From the NCBI RefSeq assembly GCF_020131355.1, contig NZ_JAHLEL010000038.1:248001-312000 (forward strand): 64,000 bases of DNA, given 5' to 3'. Made by a program: the position numbers and the translations under genes. Each line of letters opens with the position of its first letter. The first letter of the stretch is position 1. Below the pieces are notes generated by a model that worked only from the letters and a program-made list of their open reading frames with translations, made no database searches and was not told the DNA's origin. Of this stretch, positions 35,325-44,728 are shown piece after piece. Source of the stretch: Pseudonocardia sp. ICBG1293. Its GTDB lineage: Bacteria; Actinomycetota; Actinomycetes; Mycobacteriales; Pseudonocardiaceae.

Positions 35325-37037
35325 GTGGGGAGCGCCCCGACACGTCGCGGCACGCCGCCGTGGGTGGTGCGCGCCCCGACGACCGCCGTCCCGGCTCCTC
35401 CCGCTCCGGGGCGGTCCGGCCGGACGCCGCGGACCCCGGTCGGCACCGCTCGCCCGGAACGGCCGTCGGCGGTCGGCAGCCCGCACCGTGGCCGACCGGA
35501 CGGCGGGCCCCGCACCCCGCACCCCGGACCGCCCCGGCCGCCCGGTCCGAACCCGTCCGGCCCGAACCCGTCCGGCCTGAGCCCGTCCGGTCCGAGCCCG
35601 CACGGTCCGAACCCGCTCCGCCCGGGCGCGCCGGGTCCGAGCCTGTCCGGCCCGCCGCCCGCGGACCTGTGGCCCGTCCCGAGGACATCGTGGCGTCGAC
35701 CGTGGCCCTGCCCGGCGCGGACCGCGCCGTCGCACGCCGTGCTGCCGTGGATCGCGCTGCCGTGGATCGCGCTGCCGTGGAGCCGGTCCCGGCCCCGGCA
35801 CCCTCCGTCCGCGGACGGGTGGCTCCCGTGCCCCCGCACTCCGCCCCGGACCCCGTCCGCGGCCCGCGCAGACCCCCGGTTCCAGGTGGCCGACCTGCGG
35901 GCGGCGGTGCTGGTCCCGGTGGCGGCGGTCGCGGTGCTGGAGCTGTTCCCCACCCCCCGGCGCTCCAGCCCCCCCGCCATGCCGTCACCCGTCGCGTCGA
36001 CCTCGGTCGCGTCGACGCCTGCTGCGCCGGCCCCCGCAGCGCCGCCCCTCGCAGCGCCGCCCCCCGTGGCGCCGGTCCGCGCGGGGCGTCCTCCCGCGGC
36101 GCCGGTACCGGTCGCCACGACCGCGCGCGTCGGCCCCGGCGCACCCGGAGCCCGGGACACCGTCGTCCGTGCCGAGCGCCCGGACCGTGCCGTCACCGGC
36201 CTGCGGCGCCGCGTCGCGCACGGCGCCGGGGTGCTGGCGCTGGTGCTCGTCGCCGTCGCCGGGCTGACCTGGACCGTGCTGGTCCCGCCGGACGGCACGG
36301 CCGTCGCCGCCGACCCGTCGACGTCCGCACTGGACAACCAGCTGCCGCCCCCGCCGCCACCGCCCCCGCCGCAGCAGTGGCGCCAGGTCGGCGGCGACGA
36401 GTTCGACGGCTCCCGTGTCGACCGCTCCACCTGGACCGTCTACGACTCACCCGGCGGTTTCGGCAACGGTCTGCGCCGCCCGTCGGCGGTCGGTGTCGGT
36501 GACGGCCTGCTCACCGTCGCCGCCCGTCCGCGGGCTGCGGGCGGCGGCGTCTCGGGCGGCGTCGCGATGCACGACGGGCAGCTCTACGGCCGCTGGGAGT
36601 TCCGCGCCCGCACCGACGTCGGCACCGGCTACAGCCCGGCGATCCTGCTCTGGCCGGACTCCGAGCGTTTCCCCGACGACGGGGAGCTGGACATGATGGA
36701 GATCCCGTTCGGCGACCGGCACGCGGCCACCGCATTCGTCCACTACGGCGCGCAGAACCACATCCTGTCCACCGCCGCGCCCGGCGACTTCACCCGCTGG
36801 CACACCTTCGCCCTGGACTGGCTGCCCGACCGGATCACCTGGTACGTCGACGGGGCGAAGAGGTGGGAGACCACCGACCGCCGCGCGATCCCGACCTCCC
36901 CGATGCACCTGGCGGTCCAGCTCGACCAGGGGCCGGCCGCCGGCTGGATCCCGGCCCCGGACGCGGGCACCCCGGACGAGGTGCGGCTGCAGGTCGACTG
37001 GGCCCGCGTGTTCGCACCGGTCGACGACGCCGGGTAG
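35325..37037 (+). CDS. GH16-type secreted glycosidase with Pro-rich N-terminus
   Basis: The C-terminal 230 residues are a laminarinase-like GH16 domain: EFDGSRVDRSTWTVYDSPGG, YGRWEFRARTDVGTGYSPAILLWP, the catalytic DGELDMMEIPFG (nucleophile and acid/base Glu), WHTFALDWLPDRITWYVDG. Before it come a transmembrane segment (GAGVLALVLVAVAGLTWTVLV) and a Pro10 linker, so the enzyme domain is outside the cell, anchored by its N-terminus. The N-terminal 280 residues are Pro/Ala-rich low complexity. Their frame is uncertain: another frame opens at GTG 35306 with GGAGA upstream and natural composition up to about 35.87 kb, so the start given here may be wrong or a frameshift may exist. Confidence 0.7.
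   Translation: MGSAPTRRGTPPWVVRAPTTAVPAPPAPGRSGRTPRTPVGTARPERPSAVGSPHRGRPDGGPRTPHPGPPRPPGPNPSGPNPSGLSPSGPSPHGPNPLRPGAPGPSLSGPPPADLWPVPRTSWRRPWPCPARTAPSHAVLPWIALPWIALPWSRSRPRHPPSADGWLPCPRTPPRTPSAARADPRFQVADLRAAVLVPVAAVAVLELFPTPRRSSPPAMPSPVASTSVASTPAAPAPAAPPLAAPPPVAPVRAGRPPAAPVPVATTARVGPGAPGARDTVVRAERPDRAVTGLRRRVAHGAGVLALVLVAVAGLTWTVLVPPDGTAVAADPSTSALDNQLPPPPPPPPPQQWRQVGGDEFDGSRVDRSTWTVYDSPGGFGNGLRRPSAVGVGDGLLTVAARPRAAGGGVSGGVAMHDGQLYGRWEFRARTDVGTGYSPAILLWPDSERFPDDGELDMMEIPFGDRHAATAFVHYGAQNHILSTAAPGDFTRWHTFALDWLPDRITWYVDGAKRWETTDRRAIPTSPMHLAVQLDQGPAAGWIPAPDAGTPDEVRLQVDWARVFAPVDDAG
35544..35618 (+). repeat. 15-bp tandem repeats in GH16 gene
   Basis: Five copies of a GGTCCGAACCCGTCC-like unit. 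In one frame they read EPVRP/EPVRS pentapeptides, in the annotated frame GPNPS/GPSPH. Another 15-bp unit (ATCGCGCTGCCGTGG) repeats at about 35747-35780. Confidence 0.75.
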
Positions 37038-37088
37038 CGACGCCGGGTGCCGGCAGCGCTGTCGGTGGTGCCGGGTAGAACGGTCCGC

Positions 37089-40000
37089 GTGGACCCCACT
37101 CCCGCCGAGCTGGCACACGCGCTCGGCCTGCACCCGCCGACCGAGGAGCAGGCCGCGGTCATCGCCGCGCCCGCCGGGCCCGCGCTCGTCGTCGCCGGTG
37201 CGGGGGCCGGGAAGACCGAGACGATGGCGGCGCGCGTCGTGTGGCTCGTCGCGACGGGCCGGGTGCTGCCCGAACAGGTCCTCGGGCTCACCTTCACCCG
37301 CAAGGCCGCCCAGCAGCTGGGGACCCGCGTCCGGTCCCGGTTGCGCCGGCTCGCCGGGGCCCGGCTGCTCGACGACCTGGACCCGTCCGGGGCCCGGCGC
37401 GCCGCACTGCTGGCGGGCGAGCCCACCGTCGCGACGTACCACGCCTACGCCGGGCGCCTGGTCGGCGAGCACGCGTTGCGGCTGCCCGCCGAACCCGCCG
37501 CGCGGCTGCTCGGCCCGACCGCGGCCTGGCAGCTGGCCCACCGCGTCGTGTCGACCTGGGCGGCGGACCTGGAGATCGACCGGGTCCCCGCGACCGTCAC
37601 CGGCTACCTGCTGTCGCTGGCCGGGGAGCTGGGCGAACACCTCGTCGACCCGGAGCAGGTGCGGCGCCTCGCCGAGCGGATGCTGCCGGTGCTGGAACAC
37701 GCCCCGCCGGGCAAGCGGCAGCGCGCGGAGCCCTCGGCCGGGTACAAGGCCCGGATCGCCGGTCAGCGGATGCGCTGCGAGCTGCTGCCGCTGGTCGAGG
37801 AGTTCGCCCGCCGCAAGCAGGCCGAGCAGGCCATGGACTTCGCCGACCAGATGGCCCTCGCGGCCCGGGTCGCCGAGGCCGATCCGGAGGTGGGGCGGAT
37901 CGAGCGCACGCAGTACCGGGCCGTGCTGCTCGACGAGTACCAGGACACCGGGCACGCCCAGCGGGTCCTGCTCCGCGCGCTGTTCGGCGTGCCGCCGGGG
38001 CTCGCCCCGGAGCCGGAGGACGGCCCGGAGTACCGGTCGGTCACCGCGGTGGGCGACCCCTGCCAGTCGATCTACGGCTGGCGCGGTGCGAGCGCCGGGA
38101 ACCTGGCGCGGTTCCGCACCGACTTCCCCGCCGCAGGCGGTGACCCCGCCCCGGTCCACGGCCTGCTCACCAGCTTCCGCAACCCCGCGGAGGTGCTGGT
38201 CCTGGCCAACCGGGTCTCCGAACCGTTGCGGACCGCGCCCGGCACCGTCCGGGTGGGCGAGCTGCGCCCGCTCGACGGCGCCGGCCCCGGCGACGTCCGG
38301 GCCGCCCTGCTGCCCGACGTGGCGACGGAGGTGGGCTGGGTCGCCGACGGCATCGCGGGACGCTGGCACGCCGGTTTCGACGAGGGCCGCCCGCCCACGG
38401 CGGCCGTCCTGGTCCGGCGCCGCTCCGACATGGACGCGCTCGCCGCCGCCCTGCGCGACCGGCGGGTCCCGGTCGAGGTCGTGGGGCTCGGCGGGCTGCT
38501 GTCCACCCCCGAGGTCCGCGACCTCGTGTCCGCCCTGCGGGTGGTGTCCGACCCGCTCGCCGGGCCGGCGGCCGTGCGGCTGCTGACCGGCCCGCGGTGG
38601 CGGCTCGGCATCGCCGACCTCGCTGCGCTGTGGGAACGCGCCCGCGAGCTCGTCCCGCGCCGACCCGCCCGTCCCGGGCCGCTCTCGGCCGCCGACCTGG
38701 CCCTCGGCGCGCTCCCCGGCGAGCAGGCCGAGCAGGCCGGGCTCGTCGACGCCCTCGACGACCCGGGCGGCCCGGAGCGCTACTCCCCGGCCGGTTTCGA
38801 CCGGATCCGCCGGATCGGTCGCGAGCTCGCCCAGCTGCGTGCCCGCACCGCGGCCCCGCTGACCGACCTGGTCGCCGACGTCGAGCGGACCCTGCTGCTC
38901 GACGTCGAGACCACGGCCCGCCCCGGCCCCACCGGGCGGGCGCACCTCGATGCGTTCGCCGACGTCGTCGCCGACTTCGCCGCCGGTGCGGACGTGCCGT
39001 CGCTGCCGGGCCTGCTCGACTACCTGGAGACCGCCGAGCAGGCGGAGGAGGGCCTGACCCCCGGCGAGGTGGAGGTCGCCCCGGACCGGGTGCAGATCCT
39101 GACCGTGCACGCGGCGAAGGGCCTGGAGTGGGAGGTGGTCGCCGTCCCGCACCTGGTCGCGCAGGTCTTCCCCGGCCGCAAGATGTCCGGCTCCTGGCTG
39201 AAGGACCCGGCTGCGCTGCCCGTCCCGCTGCGCGGTGACGCCGACGACCTCCCCGGCCTGCACCTTCCCCCGCCCGGCGCCGACCGCAAGCAGGTCGAGA
39301 CCGCGCTCGACGACCACGACGACGCCCTCGACGAGCGTCGTCTCGCCGAGGAACGCCGGCTGTTCTACGTCGCGCTCACCCGGTCCGAGCGGGTGCTGCT
39401 GGTGTCGGGGCACCGCTGGCCCGCCACGGGGGAGCGGCCGAAGGAGCCGTCGGTGTTCCTCACCGAGCTCGCCGAGATCCTGGAGGGGCCCGGCGGCTCC
39501 GAGGTCGGTGTGCTGGAACGGTGGGCGCCGCCGCCCGAGGTGGACACCGGCAACCCGGCGCTCGGCGTCGAACGGACCGCGCAGTGGCCGCCGGACCCGT
39601 TCGGTGACCGCACCGACGACGTCCGCGCCGGGGCCGACCTGGTCCGCGTCGCACTGCGGGCCCGGCGCCCGAGACGCCCGCGCCGCGCCGCGCCGCCCGA
39701 CCAGCTCTCCCTCGAGCTCCCCGCGGCCCCGGAGCCCGTGCCCGACGTGGCCGAGGCCGAGGGCGACCCGGAGGGCTGGGCCGCGGACGTCGACGTGCTG
39801 CTCGCCGAGCGCGCGGCCGCCGCGCAGCGGCCCACCGTGGCACTGCCGGGGAGGCTGTCGGTGAGCCGGCTCGTGGAGCTCGCCGACGACCCGGACGCGC
39901 TCGCCGTCCGGCTGCGCCGCCCGGTCCCGATGCCGCCCAACCCGCACGCCCGCCGCGGCACCGCGTTCCACGCCTGGCTGGAGCAGCGCTTCGGCGCGGA

Positions 40001-40460
40001 GCGCCTGCTGGACATCGACGAGCTGCCCGGCGCCGCCGACGAGTCGGTGTCCTCGGAGGCCGACGCGACCGAGCTCGCCGAGCTGCAGGCCGCGTTCGAG
40101 GCGTCGGAGTGGGCGGACCGCATGCCGGTCGACGTCGAGGTGTCCTTCGAGACGGTCCTGGCCGGGGTGGCGGTCCGCGGACGGATGGACGCCGTGTTCG
40201 CCGACCCGGACGGCGGCTGGACCGTCGTCGACTGGAAGACCGGCGGTCTGCCCGCGCAGGAGCGCAGGCACGCGGTCGGGGTGCAGCTCGCCGCCTACCG
40301 GCTGGCGTGGGCGGCGCTGCAGGAGGTGGCGCCGGAGCGGGTGCGCGCGGCGTTCCACTACGTCCGCGAGGGCGTCACGTTGCGCCCCGCGGACCTGCTC
40401 GACGCCCGTGCCCTGCACGACCTGGTCGCCGGGGTGCCCTCGGTCACCGCCCAGGCCTGA
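37089..40460 (+). CDS. adnB: AdnB subunit of AdnAB helicase-nuclease
   Basis: An 1123-residue UvrD-like motor with C-terminal RecB nuclease. Walker A VVAGAGAGKTETMAARV (about 36-52), TFTRKAAQQL, Walker B VLLDEYQDTGHAQRVLL, VGDPCQSIYGWRGAS (motif III), [17 protein letters not shown] (motif V), [19 protein letters not shown] (motif VI). Nuclease: HARRGTAFHAWLEQRFG, WTVVDWKTGG, VQLAAYRLAW. In AdnAB the B subunit is the leading motor. The GTG at 37089 starts VDPTPAEL and follows TAGAAC by 9 bases, suggesting a leaderless message; GTG 37047 is an alternative. It is separated from adnA by four unrelated genes. Confidence 0.93.
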   Translation: MDPTPAELAHALGLHPPTEEQAAVIAAPAGPALVVAGAGAGKTETMAARVVWLVATGRVLPEQVLGLTFTRKAAQQLGTRVRSRLRRLAGARLLDDLDPSGARRAALLAGEPTVATYHAYAGRLVGEHALRLPAEPAARLLGPTAAWQLAHRVVSTWAADLEIDRVPATVTGYLLSLAGELGEHLVDPEQVRRLAERMLPVLEHAPPGKRQRAEPSAGYKARIAGQRMRCELLPLVEEFARRKQAEQAMDFADQMALAARVAEADPEVGRIERTQYRAVLLDEYQDTGHAQRVLLRALFGVPPGLAPEPEDGPEYRSVTAVGDPCQSIYGWRGASAGNLARFRTDFPAAGGDPAPVHGLLTSFRNPAEVLVLANRVSEPLRTAPGTVRVGELRPLDGAGPGDVRAALLPDVATEVGWVADGIAGRWHAGFDEGRPPTAAVLVRRRSDMDALAAALRDRRVPVEVVGLGGLLSTPEVRDLVSALRVVSDPLAGPAAVRLLTGPRWRLGIADLAALWERARELVPRRPARPGPLSAADLALGALPGEQAEQAGLVDALDDPGGPERYSPAGFDRIRRIGRELAQLRARTAAPLTDLVADVERTLLLDVETTARPGPTGRAHLDAFADVVADFAAGADVPSLPGLLDYLETAEQAEEGLTPGEVEVAPDRVQILTVHAAKGLEWEVVAVPHLVAQVFPGRKMSGSWLKDPAALPVPLRGDADDLPGLHLPPPGADRKQVETALDDHDDALDERRLAEERRLFYVALTRSERVLLVSGHRWPATGERPKEPSVFLTELAEILEGPGGSEVGVLERWAPPPEVDTGNPALGVERTAQWPPDPFGDRTDDVRAGADLVRVALRARRPRRPRRAAPPDQLSLELPAAPEPVPDVAEAEGDPEGWAADVDVLLAERAAAAQRPTVALPGRLSVSRLVELADDPDALAVRLRRPVPMPPNPHARRGTAFHAWLEQRFGAERLLDIDELPGAADESVSSEADATELAELQAAFEASEWADRMPVDVEVSFETVLAGVAVRGRMDAVFADPDGGWTVVDWKTGGLPAQERRHAVGVQLAAYRLAWAALQEVAPERVRAAFHYVREGVTLRPADLLDARALHDLVAGVPSVTAQA

Positions 40461-40508
40461 GCGTTGCCGCAGCCCCTCGATCCGTCGAGGGCGACACCTG
40501 CGACGCAC

Positions 40509-40544
40509 GGAGCCCGCGCCCCCGGTGACGGGGACGCGGGCTCC
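40509..40544. terminator. Bidirectional terminator, adnB / symporter
   Basis: GGAGCCCGCG and CGCGGGCTCC form a perfect 10-bp stem between the converging adnB and symporter genes. A second hairpin CCCTCGA-TCCG-TCGAGGG lies at 40474-40491. Confidence 0.65.
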
Positions 40545-40565
40545 ACGCATGCGGACGGCCGGGGG

Positions 40566-42188
40566 TCAGTGCGCCTCGGCCTTGGCGATGCCGGCACCGG
40601 TCAGGGACCGGACCTCCATCTCGGCGTACTTGATGCCGTCGTGGCGCTTCTGCCCGACGTAGGTACCGATCACGCCCAGCAGGAACGACAGCGGGATCGA
40701 CACCAGGCCCGGGTTGGCCAGCGGGAACCAGGCGAAGTCCGCGTTCGCGAAGATCGAGGTCTCGGCACCCGACACGACCGGCGAGAAGATGATCAGCACC
40801 AGGGTGCTGGCCAGACCGCCGTAGATCGAGAACAGACCGCCGGTGGTGTTGAACCGCTTCCAGAACAGCGAGTACAGGATGGTCGGCAGGTTCGCCGACG
40901 CCGCCACCGCGAAGGCCAGCGCCACGAGGAACGCGACGTTCTGGTCCTTGGCCAGGATGCCGCCGACGATCGCGACCACACCGATCACGATCGCGGTCCG
41001 CCGGGCCACCCGGACCTGGGTTGCCTCGGTGTCGGCGACCTCGCCCCGCTTGATCACGTTGATGTAGACGTCGTGCGCGAACGACGCCGACGCGGTGATC
41101 GTCAGGCCGGCGACGACCGCCAGGATCGTCGCGAACGCGATCGCGGCGATGATGCCGAGCAGCACCGGTCCGCCGAGCGCGGCGGCGAGCAACGGCGCCG
41201 CGGAGTTCACCTTGCCCGGCGCGGCCTGGATGGCCTCCGGCCCGACGATCGCACCGGCCGCGAAGCCGATGACCAGGGTGAACAGGTAGAACAGGCCGAT
41301 CAGCCAGATCGCGACCTCGACCGACTTCCGGGCCTCCTTGGCCGTCGGCACCGTGTAGAAGCGCATCAGCACGTGCGGCAGACCCGCGGTGCCCAGCACC
41401 AGCGCGATGCCGAGGGAGATGAAGTCGATCTGCGAGGTGAACGACGCGCCGTACTGCTGGCCGGGGGCGAACAGCCCCTCGCCCTTCGGCGAGCCGTCGG
41501 CCGCGGCCTGCATGATCGCCGAGAAGTTGAAGCCGAACAGCGCCAGCGCCCAGATCGTCATGACCAGCGCGCCCGCGATGAGCAGCACAGCCTTGATCAT
41601 CTGGACCCAGGTCGTGCCGCGCATGCCGCCGATGAGGACGTAGGCGATCATCACGACGCCGACGACCGCGATCACGACGCCCTGGGCGAAGCCGCCCGAG
41701 ATGCCGAGCAGCAGCGACACCAGCGCACCGGCACCGGCCATCTGCGCGAGCAGGTAGAAGAACGACACCGCCAGCGTGGAGGTGGCCGCAGCGGCGCGGA
41801 TCGGGCGCTGCTTCATCCGGAACGCCAGGACGTCGCCCATGGTGAAGCGGCCGGTGTTGCGCAGCAGCTCCGCCACCAGCAGCAGCGCGACCAGCCACGC
41901 GACCAGGAAGCCGATCGAGTAGAGGAAGCCGTCGTAGCCGTTGATCGCGATGGCGCCGGCGATGCCCAGGAACGAGGCCGCCGAGAGGTAGTCGCCCGCG
42001 ATCGCGAAGCCGTTCTGGGTGCCGGAGAACCCGCCACCCGCGGTGTAGAAGTCCGCGGCGGTCTTCTTCGCGTGCCGGCTGTTGACGTAGAACACGATCC
42101 CCAGCGTCACGATGACGAACGCCAGGAAGATCGAGATGTTGAGCGCCGGGTTGCTGTCCGCGGTCGCCGCCAGGACGGTGGTGCTCAT
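40566..42188 (-). CDS. mctC: Acetate/monocarboxylate:sodium symporter
   Basis: A 540-residue solute:sodium symporter of the ActP/MctC kind with about 13 membrane helices (GGGFSGTQNGFAIAGDYLSAASFLGIAG, LIGGMRGTTWVQMIKAVLL, GTAGLPHVLMRFYTVP, TILAVVAGLTITASASFAHDVY). Such proteins import acetate, pyruvate or propionate. The ATG at 42188 overlaps the stop of the DUF485 gene (ATGA), the usual pair in actinobacteria. Frame intact, in contrast to the related broken gene at 42728-44396. The symbol is by resemblance; the substrate is inferred. Confidence 0.9.
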   Translation of the reverse strand: MSTTVLAATADSNPALNISIFLAFVIVTLGIVFYVNSRHAKKTAADFYTAGGGFSGTQNGFAIAGDYLSAASFLGIAGAIAINGYDGFLYSIGFLVAWLVALLLVAELLRNTGRFTMGDVLAFRMKQRPIRAAAATSTLAVSFFYLLAQMAGAGALVSLLLGISGGFAQGVVIAVVGVVMIAYVLIGGMRGTTWVQMIKAVLLIAGALVMTIWALALFGFNFSAIMQAAADGSPKGEGLFAPGQQYGASFTSQIDFISLGIALVLGTAGLPHVLMRFYTVPTAKEARKSVEVAIWLIGLFYLFTLVIGFAAGAIVGPEAIQAAPGKVNSAAPLLAAALGGPVLLGIIAAIAFATILAVVAGLTITASASFAHDVYINVIKRGEVADTEATQVRVARRTAIVIGVVAIVGGILAKDQNVAFLVALAFAVAASANLPTILYSLFWKRFNTTGGLFSIYGGLASTLVLIIFSPVVSGAETSIFANADFAWFPLANPGLVSIPLSFLLGVIGTYVGQKRHDGIKYAEMEVRSLTGAGIAKAEAH

Positions 42189-42538
42189 CGGGTGCCCTCG
42201 ATCTCTCCGCGGAGCTTCGACGACAGCGGGTCGAGCACACGGTCGGCGTAGCGGATGTAGACCACGGTGATCGCGAAGGTCGACACGAACTGCAGCAGCC
42301 CGAGGATCAGACCCAGGTTGATGTTGCCGAGCACCGGGGTGGCCATGAAGTCCGTCGCGAAGGTCGCGAGCAGCACGTACAGCAGGTACCAGGCCAGGAA
42401 CCCGGCGGTCACCGGGAACACGAACCCGCGCAGCCGCCTGCGCAGCTCCTGGAAGTCGGGGCTCGCCTGTGCGGCGGCCCAGTCGGGAGTGCCCGGCGTC
42501 GAACCGCCGGGCTGCTCGTCGGACTCGGTCGTACTCAC
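42185..42538 (-). CDS. DUF485 membrane protein
   Basis: A 117-residue protein with a hydrophilic N-terminus and two membrane helices (FVFPVTAGFLAWYLLYVLLATFA; LGLILGLLQFVSTFAITVVYI), the DUF485 family that accompanies acetate-type symporters. The start GTG 42538 has an ideal AAGGAGG five bases upstream. It is first in the operon and is translationally coupled to the symporter. Its job is thought to be accessory to the symporter. Confidence 0.9.
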   Translation of the reverse strand: MSTTESDEQPGGSTPGTPDWAAAQASPDFQELRRRLRGFVFPVTAGFLAWYLLYVLLATFATDFMATPVLGNINLGLILGLLQFVSTFAITVVYIRYADRVLDPLSSKLRGEIEGTR

Positions 42539-42727
42539 GTATGCCTCCTTGCACAAGCCACGCACGGCCACGGAACCGGACCCAGGAAAGGGCCTTCGGG
42601 CCGTGTGCGGAACCCCACACGCTCGCTCCGGGCGACCCAAGATGCGAGCGGCCGACGACCGGACGATCGAGCGCGTCGCGGAACGACGAGCGGTCTTGAC
42701 GCTGACGCCGCCGCTACGCTATTGCGC

Positions 42728-44396
42728 TCACTCCCGATCGGCCAGATGGAGCCGCAGCATCGTAGCTTCCGCGTCCGACGGAACGTGATCGCCCAGTGAC
42801 ACAGCGATCATGACGACGAAGGCGCACGGCACCGACCACAGTGCGGGCTGGGCGAGCAGCATGCCTGCCGTCCCGCCGAGCCCGAGGCCGGCGCCCAGCG
42901 CCATCGCCCCGACCGTCGTGAGCAGCCCGGTGGCCATCCCGGCGTAGGCGCCGCGCGCGGTCAGCCCCTTCCACCACAGCCCCAGCACCAGCAGCGGGCA
43001 GAACGTCGATGCCGCGACGGTGAACGCCGAGGTCACGGCCGCGCTGACGTCCACACGCACCATCAGCAACGCGGCCGGTACGACGGCGGCGGGCGCGGCC
43101 AGCGCGGTCCACCGCAGCCGGCGCAGCCCCGAGGGCATGAGGTCGTGCGCGAGCGCTCCGGACAGCGCCAGCAGCAGCCCGAGCGAGGTGGCCAGGAACG
43201 CGGCGAACGCCCCCGCGGTGAGCATCGCGGTCAACACCGCCGCGGTGCCGCCGCCGGTGACCCGCCCCGGCAGCGTGACGATCGCGGTGTCGGGGCCCTG
43301 GGACAGGTAGAGCTCGGGGGTGAGCACCGTCCCGAGCAGCCCGTAGACGATCGGGAACAGGTAGAAGGCGCCGAGCATCGCCACCGTGATCGCCGCGGTG
43401 CGCCGGGCACCGCGCCCGTCCGGGCTGGTGTGGAACCGCACGATGATGTGCGGCAGTCCCATCGTCCCCAGAGCCGTCGCGACCAGTACCGACCAGGTCG
43501 TCAGCAGCGGCGAGGTGTCGGCGGTGCCGAGCAGCGGCAGCGCCCACTCGGCGCTGCCGGGTACCGGCAGCCCGGTCCGGTCACCCCCCCAGCTCGGGCA
43601 CCGCGGCGCCGTCGGGGAAGACCCAGACGGCGTCGGCGGTGGCGTGGTGCGGACCGGGGGCGAGCGCGACCGGCGCGCCGTCGACGACCACGACGGTCGG
43701 CTCGGTCAGCACCAGGTCGGTGCCGAGCCGGAAGTCGACCGGGGTCTCGGCGGCGAACCGGGTGAACTGCGGGGGCGCGGCCATGTCGGCACGCAGCTGC
43801 GGCCCGGCGAGCAGCAGCAGCCAGATCGCGGGCCCGGCGAACAGCAGCAGCTTGAGCGCGAACTGGAAGGCCTGCACGTAGGTCGCGGCGCGCATCCCGC
43901 CCAGGGCCAGCGTGAGCCCGACGGCGAGCCCGGACACCACCACCCCGACCCAGTAGTCGACACCCGACACCAGCGTGAGCAGCTGCCCGGCCGCGACGAT
44001 CTGCGGCACCAGGTAGAGCACCGCGATCACCACGACGACCACCGCGCAGAACCGGCGCAGCGACCGCGACCCGAGGCGGGCCTCGGCGAACCCGGGCACG
44101 GTCAGCGCACCGGACCGGCGCATCGGGGCGGCGACCAGCGCGAGCATCAGCAGGTAGCCGGCGGCGAACCCGACCGGGTACCAGAGCGCCCCGGTGCCCT
44201 CCTTGATCACGAGCCCGGCGACACCGAGGAACGACGCCGCCGACAGGTACTCCCCGGAGACCGCTGCCGCGTTGAGCATCGGCGAGGTCCGCCGGGAGGC
44301 GACGAGGAAGTCCGAGGTGGTGCGCATCGCCGCCACGCCGCGCGCTCCGATCAGCACCGTGACCAGCAGCAGGGCGACGACCGCGGCGGCCGTCAC
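42728..44396 (-). pseudogene. Second SSS symporter, frameshifted
   Basis: A solute:sodium symporter of about 555 residues in two frames. The first part (44396 to about 43584) has SGEYLSAASFLGVAGLV, LALGGMRAATYVQAFQFALK and ends at ELGG-stop. A run of seven G on the coding strand (43584-43590) shifts the frame; with six the reading continues GDRTGLPVPGSAEWALPLLG and into ALGTMGLPHIIVRFHTS, ASTFCPLLVLGLWWKGLTARGAYAG, ending at 42728. GTG 44396 overlaps the stop of the small upstream gene. It may be a real lesion or a homopolymer error. It lies downstream of an IS110 insertion and is probably silenced in any case. Confidence 0.85.
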
Positions 44397-44650
44397 GGGC
44401 GTTCCGCACCCTCCGCGCGGCGCAGGTGCCACCACGCCAGCACGCCGAGCAGCGGGTAGGGCAGCCAGGCGACCGCGATCCAGCCCAGCGGCAGCCCGCC
44501 GACCCTCCACTGGGCCAGCCCCGGCGCGACCCGCAACAGCACCGGGAGCCCGAACAGCAGCACCGCGGCGTAGGTCAGGGTGATCACCGCGCGGCGCAGC
44601 TGTGCCCGGCGCAGCCCGCGGGCGCGCCCGGCCAGCTGCGGGTCGAGCAC
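44393..44650 (-). CDS. Small symporter-associated membrane protein, possibly truncated
   Basis: An 85-residue protein with two hydrophobic segments (VITLTYAAVLLFGLPVLL; WIAVAWLPYPLLGVLAWWHL) occupying the position DUF485 holds in the intact operon. The frame stays open from its GTG at 44650 up to the IS110 boundary near 44721 with natural residues (RRVAVTAPPERGGAAARPQPAA) but no start codon, so the N-terminus may have been removed by the insertion. It overlaps the symporter start by GTGA. Confidence 0.65.
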   Translation of the reverse strand: MLDPQLAGRARGLRRAQLRRAVITLTYAAVLLFGLPVLLRVAPGLAQWRVGGLPLGWIAVAWLPYPLLGVLAWWHLRRAEGAERP

Positions 44651-44728
44651 CGCGGCGGGCTGCGGGCGTGCGGCGGCGCCGCCCCGCTCGGGGGGTGCGG
44701 TGACCGCGACCCGGCGCGGGCGGGGGGG

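Noticed and set aside
36447..40550. A 1367-codon minus-strand open frame
   Set aside because: Antisense shadow of adnB and GH16; no recognisable domain.
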